Shown here piece after piece: positions 22,132 through 29,300 of a DNA stretch of 32,636 nucleotides (its first letter is position 1; every line of letters starts with the position of its first letter). The stretch is from positions 1 through 32,636 of the forward strand of contig CAMVCZ010000040.1 in NCBI GenBank assembly GCA_947166105.1, in the 5' to 3' direction. This stretch comes from an uncultured Bacteroidales bacterium (GTDB lineage Bacteria > Bacteroidota > Bacteroidia > Bacteroidales > F082). The position numbers and the translations under genes are program-made. Below the pieces are notes generated by a model. That model saw nothing but the letters and a program-made list of their open reading frames with translations. It had not been told where the DNA came from and made no database searches.

Positions 22132-25100
22132 TCAAATATAAATTCTTGTACTATGATAGTAGTTCTCTCCAACTCTTTCCATTATCCTTCCTACATTTTG
22201 ATATGTTCTTATTGTTGCTCCCTTTCCTATTTGATACGCGCCTATCACTGCTGATTTTCCTATCTGATAAGCTCCTATTGCAATGGCTTTTCCTATTTGA
22301 TAGGCTCCTATTACCGTAGCTTTTCCAAGTAAATATAGTTGTCTTCCAAGTAGAGCTCTATAGTCAAAACTCGCAAATAATGAAGAAGACAATAGAGTAA
22401 GTAATGTATTACCAACTTGAAATTGTGAAAAAAGCAAAGATTGAAAAAAACTCTCGTAATATGCAGGTCCTCCGAATATTCCAACTGCATTAGCATAAAT
22501 CCATGGCAAAATAGGGAAGTATTTACCAGTTAAACTTTGTTTCAAATCAAAATAAAATTCCATATCACAATCGTGTTTATTCCGTTTTTGAGAATAACAT
22601 CTATCATGATAGTAGCATGCCCTGTTGAATATTTCGTCTCCGAAATTTGGGACAGAAAAACCGTTTTCTGCACCACAATAATTACATTCTTTGTTAAATG
22701 GATTGGTAGCAGCATGGCATTTATTTCCGTCTCCTACTTCGCATGATTGACTTTCTTTCCCGAAAGGATCCATCTTTCTTAATGGCATATTCTCAACATA
22801 ACTATACATATTATACCCATCCACATACATCAGCGGGTCATGCTGCATAAACCGTCCAAGGCCAGGATGCATCGTGCGGGCACGGTAATAATACAAACCC
22901 GTTTCGGCATCATAATCGCGGCCTGTGAAAAGAATGGAATTGCCTACTGCCGATTGGCTCAAAGCGTTGTCGTTGGCATCAAAAAACAATGGCTGTCCGT
23001 ATGGGTCGTATTCGTAGCGTTCCACAAGGTTGCCATTGCCATCGGTGAGGGCCACCACGGAACCCAAATGGTTCTTGTGGTAGTAATAAGTGTTGCCACC
23101 GCGCTGCATTTGCAGCACATCATCCACCGAAATGCCAAATACATAAGTGGCCAACACCGCATCATTGGCATCGCGTTCCTCAACGGCTTGGTCGCCGCAA
23201 TAGTAGTAGTTGGTCGTCGTTTCGACAGGCTCAACGACCACTTTCTGAATACGGCGGTTCAAGGCATCGTATTTGTAGGTGGCAGTTTGTCCGTTGTCCA
23301 CGCTCACAAGGCGGTTGTTGTAGTTGTATTGGTAGGTGTGGATGCCGTCACTGGTCATGTTGCCGTTATCGTCATATTGCGGGCTCATGTTTTGGCCTCC
23401 CGAAATGGCGGTGTAGGCGTTCATGTTGTTGGCGGTGTATTGGGTTGCCACACCGTTGGTGGTCACGGTGGTGCGGTTGCCCAAGGCATCCATCGCATAC
23501 TGCACCTGCTTCAATGGGTTGGGAATCTCCACGCCTGTGGTTATCTCGCCTTGCTTGAAACTCGTCAAACGGTTCAGCGCATCGTAGCCATACACCTCGC
23601 TCTTGGTCGGGCGAAGCAAGTCCTTCTTCGAGAGCATGTTGCCCACAGCATCGTATGTCATCTGTACATTGGCAATGTTGGGGTTGTCGGTCAACTGCGT
23701 CAACTGGTTCAAGGCATTGTAAACGAAGGTGGTGGTCGTTCCGTTACCGTATGCGCGTTGGACCAAATAGTCGTTGGCATTGTAGCCCAAGGTCGCGAAA
23801 TAGTTGTTGTTTTCCTTCAACCCCGTCAGGCGTTGGCGGTAGTCGTACTCTTCCGTTATCGTCCGGCCACTCGGATAGGTTTTCGTCACCGTCCTGTTTC
23901 GGGTATTGTAGGCATAGCTTGTCGTTTTGCCGTTCAAGGTTTCCGAAAGCATACGGCCACCGTTGTCGTAGGTAAACGACACCTGCGCATCGGCATTGTT
24001 GGCGGTCAACATGTTGCCGTTGGCATCGTAGGTGAAACTGTCAGTTGTGTTGTTCGGATAGGTCTTTTGGGTCAAGCGGGTCAAAGCGTCATACACAAAG
24101 CCCATCTGATGGCCGCTTTCGTCGGTAAAGGTTACCGTATTGCCGTTGGCATCGTAGGCAAACTGCTGGGTCTTGCCGTTGGCAAAGGTGATTTTCGTCA
24201 GTTGGTCGTTGGCATCATACTGGTAGGAAGTCGTGTTGCCTCGTGCATCGGTCACCGAAGCAAGGTTGCCGTTGGCATCGTAAGTGTAGGTGGTCACATT
24301 GTTCAAGGCATCGCGCTCGGTCAGCATTTGGTTCATGGCATCGTAGGTGTAGAGCGTTGTGTTGCCCTTGGCATCGGTATAACTCAATACATTTCCGATG
24401 TTATCATAAGTGTAATATTCCGAATGGCCTTCCGCATCAGTGGTCTGCATCAGACGATTCAAGGCATCGTATTGGAAAGTAGTCGTATTGCCTTCGGCAT
24501 CCGTCAGCGAAACGACATTGCCATTGGCATCATAAACGTAGGTTTGCATGGTACCCAATTGGTCAGCCACGCTAACGAGACGGTCCAAAACATCGTATTG
24601 GTAGGTAATGAATTGTCCCGTAGGCATTTCCACTCCTATCACTTGCCCGATGTTGTCGTAATAATAGCGGGTGGTGTCGTTCAAGGCATCAATGCGCATG
24701 GTAATCCAATCATGGTCATCAAGGACGACACGCGACACGTGATTCATCGCGTCTTGGGTCTGCACCACCTTACGCTTGGCGTTATAGGTGTATCGCACCA
24801 CACCGTTCAAGGGGTCTTTCACGGTCAGCGGCTGTCCCAAGGCGTTGTAAGTCATTATGGTGGCTTGCGACAAGGCATTGGTCACCCTCACGATGTTGCC
24901 TTTGCTGTCATATTCCATTGCGAAGACATGATTCAAGGGATTGGTGGTTTGGGTCATTCGGTTCATGCGGTTGTACACGAACTGCGTCACGCCCATGTTT
25001 GGGTTTGTAATGGACTGCACCAAACCATGCACCGTGTGGGTCATGGCCGTGGTATGTCCCAAGGCGTCGGTTGTTGAAGCCAAATTGCCGTAGGTGTCAT

Positions 25101-26367
25101 ACTCATACTGCGTGGTGTGGTTGTTAGCATCGGTTGCCGTCAGCACTTGCCCATATTGGTTGTAAGTATAACTGGTGCTCGTGTTCATCGGCCCATTAGA
25201 AGTCGTCAAGTTGCCGTTGGCATCGTAAGTAAAGGTGTAAAGATTGCCTTTCTTGTCGGTGTAGGAAGTCACATTGTTATAGGTGCTTTCGTAGGTGTAA
25301 TGCTCCGTATAGCCCAAAGCATCCGTGGCCGTGAGCATATTGCCATTCTGGTCGTAGGTGTAGGTAGTCACATGGCCGTTGGCATCTTCGTGGCGAATGA
25401 CATTGTTATCCTCATCGTAGGACAATTTGCTACTGAAACCACAGCAGTTGCCCACCTTTTCAATCACGCGGCCTTTATCATCCCAAATGTAACTGCTAAA
25501 CTGGTTGTTGCCATCGGTCAGATAATCTACAAATACCGTTTTATGCTGCGCCAATTCGTAGCGAATGGACTTGTCCGTCAAGTCCGTCTTGATGCGGTGG
25601 GCCTGCCCGTCATCGTTGTAAGTGATGTGGGTGGAATAGCCCTCCTCGTCTGTAAAGGTCTTGATGCGGTTGTCGCGGTTGTAGGCATAATACACGGTGT
25701 GGTTCATCGGGTCAGTCACGCTCGTGAGGTTCTTCTGCTCGTCGTAGGCATACGTCCATACGCGGTCGTCAAACGAGGTGCTCATTTGGGTCATCAGGGT
25801 GTCGGCGTTCCATTGGAATTGAATGCTGCGCCCATTGATGTCAGTAATGGAAGTCAAATTGCCGTTTTGGTAATCAAAATCAAGCGTATTGCCATAACGA
25901 TTAGCAATTTGTGTCACCTTTTTGGAAACAGGGTTTGTAAAGCGATAACTGGTGCCATCCTTTGCAGTAAGTTTGTATCCAGCTCCATCTATCGTTAAAG
26001 TGTTGAACACACCAGCGGGGGCCTCGTAACTATTGCCGTAACGGGTGTAAAGGTCCTGGCGACCGTCGCCCTGCTCAATGATGATGCCCAATGAATCTTC
26101 AATGTAACGCATCTCGTAACCAAGGCTCCAGCCGTTGCCATAGCCGTAGTTCTGTCGATTGTAAGAACTGTTATAGTAGAACACGGCTTCCAAATCCATG
26201 CCTCGATTGGGGATGGAAAGGTCGGCCCGTTGGTAGAACAGCACACCATTGTAGCTGTTCACCCAAATGTCATTGGGACAAGCTATCTTTGGCCGAATGA
26301 TGTTTTGAGCCTGCGCCGAAGCCAAAACAAGCATTAAAGCAACAAGAATTATATTTCTGATTTTCAT
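22132..26367 (-). CDS. RHS/YD-repeat protein with C-terminal phospholipase A2-like tip
   Basis: A 1,411-aa protein. The ATG at 26367 is chosen because GGAGGAG stands just before it and a signal peptide follows (MKIRNIILVALMLVLASAQA). Residues about 25-170 are the RHS N-terminal part (SLGYEMRYI, GDGRQDLYTRYGN). About 170-1130 are several dozen YD repeats (pattern YxYDAxGNLxxxTDAxGN), which form a hollow cocoon in the family. The RHS-associated core ends RFMQHDPLMYVDGYNMYSYV then KMDPFG (Gly1203). The tip, 1204-1411, is cysteine-rich up to 1267. It carries CNYCGAENG, like a PLA2 calcium loop, then ACYYHDRCY with His1254 and Asp1255, and CD at 1267-1268 as the second catalytic Asp. Four 11-residue repeats follow. 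Likely function: surface or released toxin-like phospholipase held in the RHS shell. PLA2 function is inferred from motifs. Confidence 0.9.
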   Translation of the reverse strand: MKIRNIILVALMLVLASAQAQNIIRPKIACPNDIWVNSYNGVLFYQRADLSIPNRGMDLEAVFYYNSSYNRQNYGYGNGWSLGYEMRYIEDSLGIIIEQGDGRQDLYTRYGNSYEAPAGVFNTLTIDGAGYKLTAKDGTSYRFTNPVSKKVTQIANRYGNTLDFDYQNGNLTSITDINGRSIQFQWNADTLMTQMSTSFDDRVWTYAYDEQKNLTSVTDPMNHTVYYAYNRDNRIKTFTDEEGYSTHITYNDDGQAHRIKTDLTDKSIRYELAQHKTVFVDYLTDGNNQFSSYIWDDKGRVIEKVGNCCGFSSKLSYDEDNNVIRHEDANGHVTTYTYDQNGNMLTATDALGYTEHYTYESTYNNVTSYTDKKGNLYTFTYDANGNLTTSNGPMNTSTSYTYNQYGQVLTATDANNHTTQYEYDTYGNLASTTDALGHTTAMTHTVHGLVQSITNPNMGVTQFVYNRMNRMTQTTNPLNHVFAMEYDSKGNIVRVTNALSQATIMTYNALGQPLTVKDPLNGVVRYTYNAKRKVVQTQDAMNHVSRVVLDDHDWITMRIDALNDTTRYYYDNIGQVIGVEMPTGQFITYQYDVLDRLVSVADQLGTMQTYVYDANGNVVSLTDAEGNTTTFQYDALNRLMQTTDAEGHSEYYTYDNIGNVLSYTDAKGNTTLYTYDAMNQMLTERDALNNVTTYTYDANGNLASVTDARGNTTSYQYDANDQLTKITFANGKTQQFAYDANGNTVTFTDESGHQMGFVYDALTRLTQKTYPNNTTDSFTYDANGNMLTANNADAQVSFTYDNGGRMLSETLNGKTTSYAYNTRNRTVTKTYPSGRTITEEYDYRQRLTGLKENNNYFATLGYNANDYLVQRAYGNGTTTTFVYNALNQLTQLTDNPNIANVQMTYDAVGNMLSKKDLLRPTKSEVYGYDALNRLTSFKQGEITTGVEIPNPLKQVQYAMDALGNRTTVTTNGVATQYTANNMNAYTAISGGQNMSPQYDDNGNMTSDGIHTYQYNYNNRLVSVDNGQTATYKYDALNRRIQKVVVEPVETTTNYYYCGDQAVEERDANDAVLATYVFGISVDDVLQMQRGGNTYYYHKNHLGSVVALTDGNGNLVERYEYDPYGQPLFFDANDNALSQSAVGNSILFTGRDYDAETGLYYYRARTMHPGLGRFMQHDPLMYVDGYNMYSYVENMPLRKMDPFGKESQSCEVGDGNKCHAATNPFNKECNYCGAENGFSVPNFGDEIFNRACYYHDRCYSQKRNKHDCDMEFYFDLKQSLTGKYFPILPWIYANAVGIFGGPAYYESFFQSLLFSQFQVGNTLLTLLSSSLFASFDYRALLGRQLYLLGKATVIGAYQIGKAIAIGAYQIGKSAVIGAYQIGKGATIRTYQNVGRIMERVGENYYHSTRIYI
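22195..22326 (-). repeat. Four tandem 33-bp repeats encoding 11-residue units
   Basis: Inside the RHS gene the protein repeats GKATVIGAYQI, GKAIAIGAYQI, GKSAVIGAYQI, GKGATIRTYQN, with matching 33-bp DNA units. The last unit is diverged. 11-residue periodicity is typical of membrane-surface amphipathic helices. Confidence 0.9.
22555..22686 (-). other. Phospholipase A2-like active-site region of the RHS tip
   Basis: Covers Cys1228-Phe1271 of the RHS protein: CNYCGAENG, the His1254-Asp1255 pair in CYYHDRCY, and CDMEF with Asp1268. The order and spacing resemble secreted PLA2, especially the group XII type (HDRCY followed by CDEEF). Confidence 0.7.
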
Positions 26368-26374
26368 TGTAAAC

Positions 26375-26381
26375 TCCTCCA
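26375..26381 (-). promoter_or_regulatory. Strong Shine-Dalgarno (GGAGGAG) of the RHS gene
   Basis: On the minus strand GGAGGAG lies 7 bp before the ATG at 26367, within the 16-bp gap after the CARDB gene. Most genes here lack a clear Shine-Dalgarno, as usual for Bacteroidetes, so this one stands out and decides the start over the in-frame ATG at 26382. Confidence 0.7.
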
Positions 26382-26383
26382 TA

Positions 26384-29300
26384 TTAATATTGTCTTCTAA
26401 TTGCGAAAACCGCTAAACTGACATTGGTAGCCGGTATTGCCATTACCATGATGGCTTTGGTGCCAAGATACCCAGGTCGCAGCACATCAGGATTACCGTT
26501 GCTTTCCGCAGTGTAGAAAGTGAGTTCGGTTTGTCCTTCCTGCAATTCCTCCGTGGTGAAGCCAATGGGGTGTCCATTGCGGCTCACAACCACGAAACCT
26601 GACACATTCAAGTCCGTAGTGCCAATGTTGCCGTATTCGATGTTCACAACGAAAGTATTGCCGCTTCTCACGCTTGCCGGTGCCACAATGTTGATGGCCA
26701 ACTCAGCAGGCAGCCCCTCCTCAATGGTGAAGGCACCATCCTTAATGGTGATGATGCCGCCAGGCAGTTCAGCCTCCATCGCATAAACACCAAGCGGCAT
26801 TTCAGCAAGGTCGAAGGTGGTGTAAGTCTCCGTGCTGTTGCTGAAGAACACCTTTTCAGCAGGCAGATAATCTCCATCTTTCACCAAGCGGAAGTCCATG
26901 ATGCTGTCGAACTTCGCGCCCGTAATCTTCGTGGTGATGGAACCCGTGTTGGCACCGTGGTCGGCATCGATACTCAGAATCTCAAAGTTGATGATAGACG
27001 TGGAAATAGAGATATTTTGATCAAAGACGATATTCCTTTGTTCACCGTCTCTTGACCCAATCTGGATGGCTGCTCCTTTTGCCAAAAGATAATATGTACC
27101 TTGTTCAAGAGCAGGGATGATGATTTCCTGTTCGTATGAATAAGGTCTAAATTCTCCAAAATCAAAATTCTCTGGTGTAGGCACAGATTCATGCGAAACA
27201 TAAATACCATTTGAAACGCTTAGGTCTTGGTCAAGTGACTCAAGGCGACACAACAAAGTCTCTCCTTCATATTCCTGCCCCACTTCTATCTTATAATAAA
27301 TGTATCGTTCCAAAAACATGATACGCTGTACCGTTTCACCAATTGCCAAAGTCGGGAAACCAACCTCAGCAGTCAGCATGGAGACACAGACATTGTTCTC
27401 ATAAGAAGATTCATTCAAGGCGTTCAGAATATTTGTCTTTACGATGACATAATAGTTGCCTTCCGTGATTCCCGTCAGAAAGCCGCTCAATGAGCAAGCC
27501 AGTTGATCACCCGCTGCAATATTAATGTCAATATCGGCATATCCAAGCATTTTATCTTCACTGCTCCAAGCATCATCCTTAGAAAGGTAAACAGCGTTTC
27601 GGATGCGACCTAAAGCCGGATTGTAACCGATATTGCGCAGTTGCCAAGAGACCGTCATGTCTTCACCCGAAACCACAGTTGCCGGAAAATCGGGTTGCAC
27701 AACAATCAAGTCGCAAGGTGGAGGCGCCATAACGGTGACAGGCATGGCCAAAAGATTGTCATCCTCATTGTCGTGCTCATAAATCTGGTTTGTTCTGTCG
27801 GTGAAACCTATCAAGAAGTAATCGCCTGCCAAGCCATTCGGGATAAGGATTTCGATGGAATCCGTGTAGCTCTCCCCCACTTCCAACGCGCCATGATGGA
27901 TTTTGGCACCTAACTGGAATGCTCCAATGTGGGTCATGGCCTCACCTATAAACAAGGCATCCGTCCAATTTTCCTTTTGCGTCACCCTTTCGCCTTCATT
28001 GACAACGGTGTAATGTACCCAATAGGCTTGGTCAGAAGTCAATTCTTCCTCTACTGTTAGCGAAATGATGCGCAAATCGGGAAGCGAGCCTAACTGCACC
28101 TCAATTGGAACGGCTTTAACATTGTTCAAAGTGTCCGAATCATAGGTTACCCGAGTGGCATCGCTCACGCAAAGCAGGTATTGTGCACCGAGATGAGTGT
28201 AAGGCAACGTCACCGACTGCTCCATCGTGTAAGTACCATTAGGTTGAACCAACGTTGACCTTGCCACGGAACACAGTTCAATGTCATCATCGCTCAAAAC
28301 CGCATCTGTAGAAACAAAAACCTTATCCACCCATGGTAGTGGAAGCAAATCGCCTTGAACTAGGGTATAAGTGCCGTTTTTCTTCACATACAGCGGAATC
28401 TCGTCCGAAGGACATGTACCAATGTTTTTCACCGTCCATGTTAGTGTGGTGGTTTCGCCTGCCCACACCGATTCCGTGACTTGCAAAGCCGTGGCTGTCA
28501 AATCGAAAGGATAGTTCAAAACCGCCGCCGCCACAGTTGTAGCGTTGTTGTCGTCGTTGGATTCCAAAACAAGGTTCTCTTCATCCACCACGACTTCAAG
28601 AATATTGCAAGAAGCGTTGGCCATCGGCGGAATAAGAACATTTTGTATAATCGAAAGGGTTCCACCAATCGGTATAGAGTAAACGCCGATCTCAGGGCTG
28701 ACTTGCAGCACCAAAGGACATAGAATTGTATCCAATGCCGACCTGACATAAACCGTGGTATTGAAACTGCCCTCAAAGTTTGCTGTTCCATTGTTTTTCA
28801 CAATGAACGAAACCTGATTTTCTACACCTGATTGTATCGCTGTAGCAGAAATGTTAGTAACTACAAGGTCGGGAAGCGGGCAATCCAACACCGTGGCGGT
28901 GGCCGTATAGACATTGTTGGTGGTGTCCAACTCAGGCACAAGACTGCCTTTGTTGGCAATCAATTCGAATGTCGAACAAGCTGAAGTCACAGTGGGCGGC
29001 ACAAGAACTGTTCGTGCAAAATGCACCGTCTGTCCAATGCCGATGGAAACCGTGTTGCCCAACGGCAAGGTTTGCGACTGCACCGGGCACAGGATTTCTT
29101 TATCATCCCACGCTGCATAAATATTAAAAGTGCAATTGCTGTTGAGCAAATCCATGTCGCCGTTGTTGGTGATGTCAAACTCAACTGCTACATTCTCACC
29201 CGCCTGGATGACGGCTGGCAACGTCAACGAAACGGGTTGCAAGTCGGGCAAAGGCTGGTGCAACACACTCATCGGATAATGGGATAAAGTGTTATTGCCC

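Noticed and set aside
22840..25077. A 745-aa open frame on the plus strand opposite the RHS core
   Set aside because: It is a shadow of the YD repeats: the repeated codons avoid stops in the opposite frame, and the translation is low-complexity Val/Gly/His without any domain.
22900..25700. Dense short repeats that could suggest a CRISPR array
   Set aside because: The periodicity is of imperfect protein repeats (YD repeats) in one long frame, with no identical repeats or unique spacers and no cas genes.
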